Assembly: GCA_036939975.1 (NCBI GenBank)
Contig: JALLPB010002362.1
Span: 1-12,223, forward strand
Direction: 5' to 3'
Length of the DNA: 12,223 bases
Source: Cyclostephanos tholiformis
Taxonomy: Eukaryota; Bacillariophyta; Thalassiosirophyceae; Thalassiosirales; Thalassiosiraceae
Shown in pieces: positions 1 through 8,050 of the stretch. The notes below the pieces were generated by a model. That model was given only the letters and a program-made list of their open reading frames with translations, searched no databases and was not told the origin of the DNA. A program made the translations under genes and the position numbers. Each line of letters opens with the position of its first letter. Position 1 is the first letter of the stretch.

Positions 1-1
1 T

Positions 2-181
2 GGCATGTCAACCAGCACCCCCCCCCCGCCACTACCCGCTCCTCCCACCGCGGCACCACCCCCACAGCCTGGAACATAAATGATGCCGCCCTACTACCAG
101 TACCAGCAGCCTTTCTGACGGTTAGGGGCGGATGACAGAATTGAAATTAGCAACGATGTTATTTTAACACTACCTCCTCGT
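2..181 (+). pseudogene. Degenerate gag C-terminal region upstream of protease
   Basis: The frame that continues into protease reads a Pro/Ala-rich stretch, a TAA at 77-79, a short Tyr/Gln/Pro-rich stretch (MMPPYYQYQQPF), a TGA at 116-118, and then reads openly into the protease. Low-complexity Pro/Gln/Tyr sequence is plausible for the end of a retroelement gag, but no CCHC zinc knuckle is visible here. There is a run of ten C near 19-28. Whether gag and pol were originally one frame cannot be decided from this edge. The assignment rests on position and composition only. Confidence 0.4.
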
Positions 182-907
182 TTGTACCCCGCCCGCAACT
201 ATGCCCTTGATGCCGCTTGTGTAACGAAACCCGTTACATCCACTCGATCTGCCCTTGTTGCTGCAGCCCTCTTAAAAACCATCAGCACCGATGCCACGAC
301 CATTAAACGTTGGGCCATCCTTGACTCTGGCGCCACCAGTCACTTCCTCACGACTGATGCCCCGGCGCTTGACATAACACCCACCAAACATCCCATCATC
401 GCCCGGCTGCCCAATGGCGAGCGGGTCCAATCCACTCACACATGCACGCTCAATCTCCCTTCCCTCCCACAAAGTGCCCGTGCCGCCCACATAATTCCCA
501 GCCTTGCGTCACACTCACTGCTTTCTGCCGTGACTCTGTGCAACGCGGGATGCACTGTCAACTTCACAAAAATAGGCTGCACCATCATGTATCGGGGCCG
601 CACGATTGTCTGTGGCCACAAATGCACACGTACCAGTCTGTGGTTAATTCCACTCTCCCAAGATGCGACACCTCCAGTGACCGAGTTGCATCTACAGCCA
701 GCACATTTTGTCACCAACGTCTCTGCCACCTTGCCCGCCGCCGAGTATGCACGTTATATCCATCAGACCGTCTGCTCTCCTCCGGTGGCCACTCTCCTCC
801 AGGCCCTCCACCGAAGCACTGAGCTCCGCACCATCCCCGGCCTCATGCCGGCACTCATCCGCAACCATCTCCCACGGTCCACTGCGACAGACAAAGGACA
901 TATGTGA
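119..907 (+). pseudogene. Pol segment 1: aspartic protease and integrase N-terminal region
   Basis: This is the 5' part of the copia polyprotein. The retroviral-type aspartic protease, which processes Gag-Pol as a homodimer, is marked by the motif WAILDSGATSHF; its catalytic Asp codon is 323-325. It is followed by the expected strand-rich region (HTCTLNLP, ASHSLLSAVTLCNAGC, GLWLIPL-like SLWLIPL). From about 728 the protein enters the region before the integrase core (YARYIHQ to HLPRSTATDKGHM). I do not see the usual His/Cys zinc-binding pattern with a C-x2-C pair there. The segment ends at TGA 905-907, and the same frame continues directly after it with integrase-like sequence, so the stop is a nonsense mutation, probably CGA to TGA (Arg). 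No Met start is meant here; it is an internal slice of a polyprotein. Confidence 0.85.
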
Positions 908-1924
908 CGACATCGCGCCAACACAGCGTCGACATGCAACAACCATGCCGCCATCATCCAAGCCCGTGCCAATGTTGACAACATCTTCCCCATCCACGAA
1001 GTGTGTGCCATGCAGGATATGTTCTGCTTCGCTGCTCTTGCCGATGCCAACACAGGAACAATGTACACGGACCTTACCGGCACATTCCCCGTCCGGTCGT
1101 TCAAAAACATGCAATATATCTTTGTTGCATATATCTACAACCTGAATGCCATCATTGTACGTCCAATGCCATCACGCAGTGATGCCGCCTTCATCACTGC
1201 CTTCACTGACGTCTTCGACACCCTTCGCGCGCAAAACTACCAGCCGCACCTCAATGTCATGGACAACGAGTGTTCCAAGGCCATCAAACGGCACATTCAA
1301 ACGGAAAAATTAAACATTCAACTTGTGCCACCCCACAATCATCGCGCAAATGCGGCCGGACAAGCCATGGGAACATTCAAAGAGCACTTTGTTGCCGCCC
1401 TTGCCACCGTCGACATGAATTGCCCCCTCCAACTTTGGGATGAATTTTTACCGCAGGTCGAACTCACACTCAACCTCCTACGTTTCTCTCGTCGCAATCC
1501 CCTCATCTCGGCCCACCACGAGCTCTATGGGCCATTCGACTTCACGAAAACCCCCCTCCCACCACTCGGAACCAAGGCGCTCATTTATGACGCCCCCAAA
1601 GTATGCGCATCGTGGGCACCCCATGCCACCGATGGCTACTACGTTGGCCCCGCAACCAAACACTACCGTTGTCTCCGTTTTTATATCCCAACTACGTGTC
1701 GGTTTTGGTTCGCTGACACTTGGCGTCTCTATCCAAGCCATTGCCAAGTACCAGTCCTCTCTGAGCACGATAACACCCTGCTTGCCGCTCAGACCTTCCT
1801 CATGCAACTCGGCGGCACCATCTCAATTTCGGCACAGGACAAAATGAAACACATCGCGACAATCCAACGACTCACCGATATCATGGTGGGCCAACCCGGA
1901 GCTGCACCCGCCACTACTCCGATC

Positions 1925-2020
1925 CCGAGGGTGGCAAATATTGCACCTCCGAGGGTGGCGATTCCCGCACCTCCGAGGGTGGCCAACACCGCACCTCCAA
2001 GGGTGGCCACTACTTCAAAC
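1925..2020 (+). repeat. 24-bp in-frame tandem repeat, four units, in the pol linker
   Basis: Units start at 1925, 1949, 1973 and 1997 and each encodes an eight-residue block of the type PRVAxxAP. The Pro-Arg-Val-Ala core is kept in all four while the following residues vary. The unit length is a multiple of three, so copy number can change without breaking the frame. It sits between integrase and reverse transcriptase, where copia polyproteins tolerate low complexity. Confidence 0.85.
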
Positions 2021-2598
2021 AGCATCACAGCTCCCGAGACAATTCGCCAACTCCCCCGTATCCATCAACAGGTTACCAGGGCAAACAATCCTTTCGACAT
2101 CCTGTCCGATGATGATGACGAAGATACAGTTGTACACAGCAACTGCAGCCCAACTCTAATTGACCGAAGGAGTAATGGTACGGCCGTCCCACCACCTACA
2201 ACCCGCCCACGTACAGTACCAGTGCAACTTCCTACATCCCCTCCCACATCTCCACACATTCCTACTGCGATGCCAACCACTTTTGCACCACTGCCCACAG
2301 CTATGCCAACCACTGTCGCACGGCCGCCTCCACCTACAATGGTGTCTCCACCACTGCCATCTCTTCCCCAAGCATCGTTGCGTCACAACTCACCACAACA
2401 TGTCCCTCATGGCACAAAAATAGGGCGTGTACCCATGCACCAGCTCCACACTCACTTTCTTCTCCCAACGGTCCCTGCTGCTCATGACCTCCATCCCAGT
2501 TCGTTCCAACGCCCACGACCAATTATGCCACCTGCATGGCCAGCATCCATTATGATCGAACCCGACATCAACCTTGATTCCTCACCGAAGACATGGTT

Positions 2599-2655
2599 GA
2601 CTACCCTCCCGCGACGATCGGCACCGAATACACGTGCGACTACCCTCCCGCGACG
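2599..2655 (+). repeat. 18-bp exact direct repeat, 39-bp spacing, in the linker
   Basis: The 18 bases at 2599-2616 recur exactly at 2638-2655. In the pol frame both encode TTLPRRS-type sequence and the 39-base offset is 13 codons, so the duplication is in frame. It gives the linker a basic, Thr-rich end just before the stop at 2681. Confidence 0.8.
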
Positions 2656-2683
2656 GTCAACCCGCATACTCACTACACGATGA

Positions 2684-4513
2684 CCCATCAGCATCTCCTT
2701 ACAAGCCATCAACCAAGTGATGCACATCGAGGCTTTCAAGGCTGCTGCTGGTTCACAGTGGACGGGCCCAATCATAGACATCGAGGAATATTGCTGCGGC
2801 ATTGTCCACCCCGTCACGAACAAAACGATTATGCAATACAAAAAATTTTAACAGGACCCCGCCCTCAAGAATATCTGGATCCCTGCGATGAGCAAAGAGA
2901 TCCATAGACTCGCCCAAGGCAAAGAGGGAATTACACCAGGTACCGACACTATTTTCTTCTTATCCCACAGTGATATACAAACAATCCCTAGCGACCGCAC
3001 AGTCACATATGCACGAATCGTAGTCGACCATCGACCGCAAAAAGATGACCCAAACAGAGTTCGGATAACGGTCGGTGGCAACTTAATCAACTATCCGTTT
3101 GAGTTAACAACACGAACAACAGATATGATTTCCTCCAAAATTCTTTGGAACAGCACCATCAGCACCAAAGGCGCACGCTTTGCTGGTGCTGGCATTAAAA
3201 ACATGTACCTCGGGACTCCCCTGGACCACTACGAGTACATGAGAATGCATATTTCGCTTCTGCCACAGGACATCATTGATCACTACGACTTACGCGACAG
3301 AGTGTTTAATGGTTATATCTACATAGAAATTCAGAAAGGTATGTATGGTCTACCGCAGGAGGCCGGCATCCTTGCCAACAAGCTCCTAAAGAAATGCCTT
3401 GCCTGCCACGGATATTACGAACAACCACACACGCCCGGCCTCTGGAAACATGAACGCCGCCCAATCTGGTTCAATCTTGCCGTTGACGATTTTGGTATCA
3501 AATACATTGGAGAAGACAACCTCCAACACTTGTACGACGCTCTCCGATCAGAGTCCTACGAGATCATTGAAGATCGCGCTGGCAACCTCTATTGCGGTAT
3601 CAACCTCCAATGGAATTATGACAAGGGTTTTGTTGACCTCTCCATGCCAAAATACGTTCACAAGCAATTGACGCATTACGCTCACTCTAAACCCGCTAAG
3701 CCTCAACATTGTCCCTTTACCCCGAATCCGATCAAATACGGTAAAGACAATCAAGCTCCGTCACCTGACGATGACAGTCCGCCTCTCGATGATGCCGGCA
3801 AAAAACAAGTCCAACAAATCGTTGGCAGTTTCTTATATTACGCCCGAGCCATAGATCCGACCATTTTAATGGCCCCCTCTGACATTGCCTGCCAATCTGC
3901 CAAGCCAACTGAGCGAACCAAACAACGCGTCGATCAATTCATGGATTACATGTGGACAAACCCCGACGCTAAAATTCGATACCAGGCATCTGACATGATC
4001 CTCAACGTCCATTCAGACGCCTCATATCTATCAGCACGTCAAGCCCGCAGTCGTGCGGGAGGCTATTTCTTCCTCGGTAGCATTCCAGTCGACGGTCACC
4101 CCATCAAATTAAACGGTGCCATCCACATCACCAGCACCATTCTCAAACTTGTTGCCGCTTCAGCGGCCGAAGCTGAATTAGGCGCCCTCTTCCTCAATGC
4201 CCAGGAAGCTCAAGTACTCCGCGTTACCTTAGCTGAATTGGGGCATCCTCAACCACCTACACCCATCCATATCGATAACACAACCACTGTTGGAATTGTC
4301 AACAATACTATCAAACGCCAACGATCCCGTGCAATGGAAATGCGATACTTCTGGTTGTTGGATGGCGTCACCCAGGCTTACTTCAAATTTTATTACCAGC
4401 CTGGGCAAGAAAACCTCGGTGACTACCCATCCAAGCATCACACAGCTGACATCCACCAACATGTTCGCCCTTACTATGTTCACACCGACAAATCTCCTGT
4501 CCTCCTACCATGA
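2684..4513 (+). pseudogene. Pol segment 3: reverse transcriptase and RNase H
   Basis: The N-terminal part (GIVHPVTNKTIMQYKKF) is followed by TAA at 2849-2851, after which the same frame runs open to 4511. Reverse transcriptase blocks are clear: YARIVVDHRP, VGGNLINYP, the motif A region GAGIKNMYLGTPL, GMYGLPQEAG, and motif C AVDDFG with both Asp at 3485-3490. The motif A catalytic Asp is Gly (GGC, 3191-3193), and an extra Glu codon (3359-3361) splits the usual GLPQAG. RNase H follows, with its acidic residues intact: HSDAS (Asp 4016-4018), AAEAELGAL (Glu 4175-4177), HIDNTT (Asp 4274-4276) and LGDYPSKHH (Asp 4421-4423). This enzyme pair makes cDNA and removes the RNA template; here polymerase activity should be lost. 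It ends at TGA 4511-4513. Confidence 0.9.
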
Positions 4514-4711
4514 GCTTTGAGGCCTAGCATTCGGCGAGGGTGTGCTGAAACCCTGGGGGATCCATATGCCAAGAAGTCCCCATTACCACGTGCCCCCTCT
4601 CGTCTGCCTGTCGCCCCCAGTATTCCTAGCCACCGAATACTTGGCCACTCTTGCGTCCTCAACAGGATCACACTCCCACAACACTCCTCTAGAAGAGTAC
4701 CATTAGACTAA
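4514..4711 (+). pseudogene. Pol C-terminal tail beyond a nonsense codon
   Basis: Directly after TGA 4511-4513 the pol frame stays open for 65 codons to a TAA at 4709-4711. It begins ALRPSIRRGCAETLGDPY and becomes Pro/Ser/Arg-rich. I recall comparable short tails with an R-G-C block at the end of diatom copia Pol proteins. A CGA to TGA change would account for the stop. The start of the likely LTR (4541) falls inside this tail, so Pol may end within the LTR. The last third may be chance open frame. Confidence 0.5.
4533..4552 (+). other. Possible polypurine tract and 3' LTR start of element 1
   Basis: A short purine-rich run (GGCGAGGG, 4533-4540) is followed by TGTGCT at 4541, a plausible TG start for an LTR. 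The same nine bases GGGTGTGCT occur at the corresponding point of element 2 (9041-9049). I cannot find the LTR end, and the 5' LTR needed to prove the boundary is outside the window. Confidence 0.35.
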
Positions 4712-4872
4712 TAATTCTAGAGAACGTTTATTAGCAGTTAGCTCACCCATTGAGTTCTCTTGACATGTGGGGACAACATAACTGCACTAGTCCAGCCCAG
4801 AATTTGTCAAATTTTCAAATGGCCCCAATACCAATTCTGAGTGTTCTAGCATGCTCAACTAGCTCACCACAT

Positions 4873-4941
4873 GATATCCTGAAAGTTTTGTTGAGAAAAA
4901 TTGACCAGAACCTGCCCGTTGGGCAGGTCAAACGTGACATT
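4873..4941 (+). repeat. Diverged direct repeat, copy A, with perfect hairpin
   Basis: This copy matches 5071-5142 over its whole length with about a dozen substitutions and a short insertion near the end. It contains a perfect hairpin, CCTGCCC-GTT-GGGCAGG, at 4911-4927. In one frame it reads DILKVLLRKIDQNLPVG, and copy B reads a related peptide until a stop, so an old coding origin cannot be excluded. The function is unknown. Confidence 0.75.
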
Positions 4942-5070
4942 GTTGATAGGGTGGGTTTAATTGTAAGAATTTGGTTGGATTTTGACTAGGATTTGATGAG
5001 ATGACTCACTAAATAACCTGATCTCCTTATCTATCTAGGCAGTCCAAACAGTTCTACTAGATGTTAATGT

Positions 5071-5142
5071 GACATCCTGAAAGATTTGTTGGGAAAAAAA
5101 GACCAGAACTTACCCTTCAGGTGAGCCAAATGGTGTAACATT
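5071..5142 (+). repeat. Diverged direct repeat, copy B, hairpin kept by paired changes
   Basis: This is the partner of 4873-4941, about 198 bases downstream in the same orientation. The hairpin arms here are CTTACC and GGTGAG (5109-5114 and 5120-5125), six pairs including one G-T wobble. Two of the pairs differ from copy A on both sides, so pairing is kept. The innermost seventh pair of copy A is a C-A mismatch here. Confidence 0.75.
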
Positions 5143-6164
5143 ACCTTGCACTAACAAAACACCTGGAATACCTAGTAATTTTTTGTATGCTTTTATTGCA
5201 TCTTATAATTAGTAAGCCAAATGCATGTGGAGCATGAAAAGCATAGGAGATATTCTCATGCATGTGTGGAAGAAGCCCCTTGAGTATTGGGGCATGATTT
5301 CATCTCTATATGGGCCGTTGGAGCTTCAGCAGAGTGGCAGACATCATGGTCAGGGTGGAGGGGAGTAAAAAATGGCGGGAACAAAAATTGAAGGTAGGAA
5401 TTCAGTATAGTCTACATAGGAATTCAACTTAAAATGCACTATCATATCACTTTCTCCGCCTCATCTTCATTTTCATTCTCTCTTTGTCCTCATCATCCAC
5501 CTTCTCTCCCCCACTCCTCCTCCAATCCTCCAACAGCATACCCTTCCATCACTTTGTCCATCATCTTGTCATTCATTTCTCAAACCCCCTTTCCTCGTAA
5601 TTTTTGATTGTTGAATTATGGTCCCTCTCCATCTCCCTTGCTCACCTTTCATGTCCTCCCAATCACCATCCTACACCCCTTCTTGCCATCTCTCCCCTCT
5701 CCCCTCAACCCCCACGCTCATACCTCCACTTCTGATTGGTCAGTTAATTGTTATTTTTTAAGGGGAGACAAGAATTCCTCCCCCCCTTGCCATCTTCCCC
5801 TTCTCCCCTCACCCCCCATGCTCACCCCTACCTCTTTTTAGTTGACAGCAATGAGCATGACGATGATGCATGAATGTCATTGTATCATTGTCGTGTAATC
5901 CCTCATCACACTCCACTCCACCCATCTTCCCCTAACTCCCTCAACTTCCTCCCTGCCGTGTTTTCCCTCTCTTGCTTGCAATTACCCCTTTGCCCCCGCC
6001 CCTCTCCTCCACCATCTATTCCCATCTCCCACCCTCTCCCCATCAGTTGATTGTTATATGATGAGTGGTTTAAAGGTTGACTGTTGACTTTTTTATCCTC
6101 CCATTTCCTCCTCGCCATGTTGTCTCCCCTTTCACTGCTGCCACCACTAGTGCAACATCTTTGC

Positions 6165-6178
6165 CAACTTTAAAGTTG
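6165..6178. repeat. 14-bp perfect palindrome
   Basis: CAACTTTAAAGTTG reads the same on both strands. It overlaps the last GTTGATTGTT-like motif of the pyrimidine-rich array. It could be a protein dimer site or chance; no neighbouring gene is visible to connect it with. Confidence 0.6.
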
Positions 6179-6216
6179 ATTGTTGATTATTGAAATCTTG
6201 ACAGTGCTGACGTGGT

Positions 6217-6239
6217 GCTCATCGTCATCATCATCATCA
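6217..6239. repeat. Short ATC trinucleotide microsatellite
   Basis: About seven near-perfect ATC/CAT units occur in a row, with one interrupting G. They lie immediately upstream of a GC-only palindrome. Confidence 0.8.
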
Positions 6240-6248
6240 AGTGCCAGC

Positions 6249-6260
6249 ACCGGCGCCGGT
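6249..6260. repeat. 12-bp perfect palindrome
   Basis: ACCGGCGCCGGT is fully self-complementary. It is unusual in being almost entirely G+C and holding several CpG sites within a CpG-poor stretch. No function is evident. Confidence 0.65.
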
Positions 6261-6310
6261 ACTCATCATTCCCTCTCCTCCTCTACGCCTCACCCCTTCC
6301 GATTGGAGAA

Positions 6311-6675
6311 TGTGAGGGATTAGACGTATGGAGGAGGAGAAGGCATCATTTTGTTATGGGGGGTATTTGCAGAGATGGCAGAGGTGGGTGGCAATGCTCA
6401 CTACAATGACACGATGACAACATGAGCAGTGGAGGAAGTAAAGCAACACCCACAAAAATGTCTGTTTTTTCACGTGTACTTGAGCGCTACAAAAAAAACA
6501 ACAAAAGGTGATTGTCAGGGCATGTTGAAAGTAATTTAATTGACTAGTGCTGCTGGAGATCAAGCATAAAATCGCAACAATTGGGGTGGGCAATTTTCAT
6601 TCTGTTGAAATATTGGCTCTTTTTTGGTATTATTTACAGCTAAAAAAAATCAGGTTTCCTGCCAGAAAAAACATT
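6311..6675. other. Spacer with no gene seen
   Basis: Short open frames on both strands lack motifs and overlap one another. The + strand changes from pyrimidine-rich to more balanced or purine-rich sequence. The only structure I note is the inverted repeat at its right end, described separately. Confidence 0.5.
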
Positions 6676-6684
6676 TTGGCAGGA
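6657..6684. repeat. Inverted repeat, 8-bp arms, at the left edge of element 2
   Basis: TCCTGCCA at 6657-6664 is the exact reverse complement of TGGCAGGA at 6677-6684, with a 12-base A/T-rich loop. It lies where recognisable element 2 coding begins. Its arms share CCTGCC/GGCAGG with the hairpin at 4911-4927, which may be coincidence. Confidence 0.6.
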
Positions 6685-6881
6685 GCTCATGGGCTGGACC
6701 CCCTAGCATGGAAATCATATCGGTGCCATAACATATCCATCAGTGATACTAGATCCATCAGAAGTTGTGAAACATTATTTTTCAAATACAAATATATCAC
6801 AATGCCAACCATCACACCAGCCAATGCATTATTCAGAGCAGCGAACAATCTCACCACGGCATACCCAACAACAGCATCACC
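6676..6881 (+). pseudogene. Element 2: integrase C-terminal fragment
   Basis: The frame starting around 6679 reads GAHGLDPLAWKSYRCHN, then DTRSIRSCETLFFKYKYITMPTITPANALFRAANNLTTA. Position by position this parallels the integrase C-terminal domain of element 1 (HATDGYYVGPATKHYRCL and ADTWRLYPSHCQVPVLS). The catalytic core upstream is missing, so the element is truncated here by deletion or by insertion of other DNA. A frameshift at about 6876-6882 leads into the linker frame. Confidence 0.65.
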
Positions 6882-7520
6882 ATGGACGCCATCAATCAAA
6901 TCCTACAAATATGCCAAGCACAAGCCAAGGCAGCCACCAATGCCACAAACATACAATGAATACAAAAAACTATGGCAAAAACTCAAAGGGTGCGCACCGA
7001 AGCACCAACAGACACACTAGACGAGTCTTGATTAGACCTCATCAAAACCCAGCATGAGGATGAAATCGAACATACTCCACCACAAAGGGTGCCATCAAAC
7101 TCACCATTCCCCACGGTCGAATTTGAAAGTATACCAGACCACAATACCACCTAGGCACCCAAACTCCCCATGATCTCACAAGACGATGGTAAAACATTCA
7201 ACACACCTGCACACAACACTCAACAACAGGCACTCCATACATTGACACAAGACACGGCATACTATATCAATGAAACACAACGTAAACCAGCACACAAGAG
7301 CACACCACAACACACAAGCAATTGGACAAATGGGGACCTCCTTGAATATTGCCACATCCTCAAACACCCAAAATACAAGGACATGTGGACAAAATCATTC
7401 TCCAAGGAAATGCAATGCCTCATCACAACCACTGAAACAATGGTATTGATAAAAAACATCATCCCATAAAGCAGATGAGGTGATGTAGCCTACGGCAGAA
7501 TCATCTGCAATTACAAATAA
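6882..7520 (+). pseudogene. Element 2: linker and start of reverse transcriptase
   Basis: The frame begins MDAINQILQICQAQAKAATNATNIQ and passes through stops at 6957, 7029 and 7152. It continues with a His/Thr/Gln-rich linker and then the reverse transcriptase N-terminal block WTNGDLLEYCHILKHPKYKDMWTKSFSKEM. Stops at 7467, 7476 and 7518 follow, but the conserved block GDVAYGRIICNY is still readable between the last two. The first stop (CAA TGA) fits an Arg CGA codon converted to TGA. Confidence 0.75.
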
Positions 7521-7523
7521 GAG

Positions 7524-8050
7524 AAAAGGACCCCTACCAAATGAGAATCACAATTGGAGGCAACTTAATCAATTACCTTGGTGATTGTGGAACACCCACC
7601 ACCAACATCCTCACTGTAAAAACCATGTTCAACAGCATTGTTTCCACACCCCATGAAAAATTCATGACCATCGACTTGAAAGACTTTTACCTCATGACAC
7701 CAATTGCACAATACAAATACTTTCAAAAGAAGTTAGAACTCATCCCACAAGACATTATCAATGAATACAACTTACATGAAAAAGGAGACACCAAAGGATG
7801 TGTCCATTGGGAAGAGCGCCGAGGAATGTATGGCCTCCCCCAAGCAGGCATTATAGCACAAAATCTCCTCAAAAAAAGACTCAAGAAAGCAGGCTACATA
7901 CAACATCAGGTCACTCTGGGATTTTAGATGCACAACTGGCGCCCCAAATCATTCACTCTCATTGTTGATGACTTTGGGGTGAAATAAATTGGCAAAGATT
8001 GGGAGGGAACAAGATATCTTGGACTCACCATTGACTGGGACTACAAAAAA
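7524..8050 (+). pseudogene. Element 2: reverse transcriptase core
   Basis: After a one-base shift in an A run (7524-7527) the frame reads DPYQMRITIGGNLINY. Motif A is intact (FMTIDLKDFYL), then come GMYGLPQAGI and motif C IVDDFG (Asp codons 7967-7972), so unlike element 1 the catalytic Asp residues are preserved. TAG at 7925-7927 replaces the Trp of GLW, consistent with TGG to TAG. TAA at 7985-7987 replaces the aromatic residue of VKYIG. Between IGK and DWEGTRYLG about 19 residues present in element 1 are missing, an in-frame deletion of about 57 bases near 7996. A second frameshift lies in the A7 run at 8045-8051. Confidence 0.85.

Larger units (their letters stand above)
908..2683 (+). pseudogene. 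Pol segment 2: integrase core, C-terminal domain and Pro-rich linker
   Basis: Integrase inserts element DNA through a DDE triad. The first Asp is in MYTDLTG (codon 1070-1072) and the second in VMDNECS (1262-1264). The Glu expected in the NAxERAxxTF block is replaced: this copy reads NAAGQAMGTF, with GGA at 1358-1360. The integrase C-terminal region follows, with WAPHATDGYYVGP, HYRCLRFYIP and ADTWRLYP at about 1613-1740. From about 1900 to 2680 a long Pro/Thr/Ala-rich linker carries a 24-bp tandem repeat, an acidic DDDDED stretch and a Thr/Pro/Arg-rich end. The segment closes at TGA 2681-2683, preceded by CGA; the frame stays open beyond it, so this is again a probable nonsense mutation. The missing Glu predicts no strand transfer. 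Confidence 0.88.
1..4711 (+). mobile_element. Ty1/copia-type LTR retrotransposon, element 1, degenerate and 5'-incomplete
   Basis: The domain order gag tail, aspartic protease, integrase, linker, reverse transcriptase, RNase H is that of Ty1/copia (Pseudoviridae-like) elements, where integrase precedes reverse transcriptase. All parts lie in one frame from about 119 to 4711 with no frameshift; in-frame stops occur at 905, 2681, 2849 and 4511. The 5' LTR, primer-binding site and most of gag would lie left of the window. The sequence is clearly richer in G+C and CpG than its right flank. The wording of conserved blocks, such as VGGNLINY and HYRC, resembles copia lineages I recall from diatoms. 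Two catalytic residues are replaced, so this copy is presumably dead, although it is less decayed than element 2. Confidence 0.9.
4712..5449. other. Intergenic AT-richer stretch, no gene seen
   Basis: Base composition changes sharply from element 1. An open frame at 4750-4989 has no recognisable motif. The stretch holds the diverged direct repeat described separately (4873-4941 and 5071-5142) and a 10-bp exact direct repeat, taggaattca, at 5395-5404 and 5417-5426. I see no tRNA-like or protein-like signal beyond a faint shared open frame within the two repeat copies. Confidence 0.5.
5450..6310 (+). repeat. Pyrimidine-rich region of diverged repeats with GTTGATTGTT-like motifs
   Basis: The + strand is strongly C/T-rich for most of this stretch. 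Blocks of about 45 bases at 5683-5727 and 5787-5832 are clearly related (ttgccatct, then C/T runs, then gctca), giving a spacing of about 104. The tracts are punctuated by a GTTGATTGTT-like motif at about 5604, 5743, 6046, 6076 and 6175, with a weaker form at 5841. Open frames here have only low-complexity Pro/Ser/Leu content, so I do not call genes. It could be an old satellite-like array, part of an unrecognised mobile element, or a long untranslated or promoter region. Confidence 0.6.

Noticed and set aside
1478..2841. Several long open frames on the - strand opposite pol
   Set aside because: They mirror the GC-rich, Pro/Thr-rich coding of element 1 and carry no independent domain.
4687..4722. 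CTCTAGA and TCTAGAG as inverted repeat arms marking an LTR end
   Set aside because: TCTAGA is itself palindromic, so the apparent inverted repeat is trivial.
4963..5038. Possible 76-base intron with GTAAGA start and pyrimidine tract before TAG
   Set aside because: The sites look good, but joining them puts the downstream repeat copy in a different frame and meets a stop at once; no coding context supports splicing.
5608..5841. 77-codon open frame in the pyrimidine-rich region
   Set aside because: Low-complexity Pro/Ser/Leu/His composition follows directly from the C/T-rich repeats and has no motif.
6212..6409. 65-codon open frame starting in the ATC microsatellite
   Set aside because: It reads repeat-derived Ile runs followed by unrelated residues, with no start context or domain.
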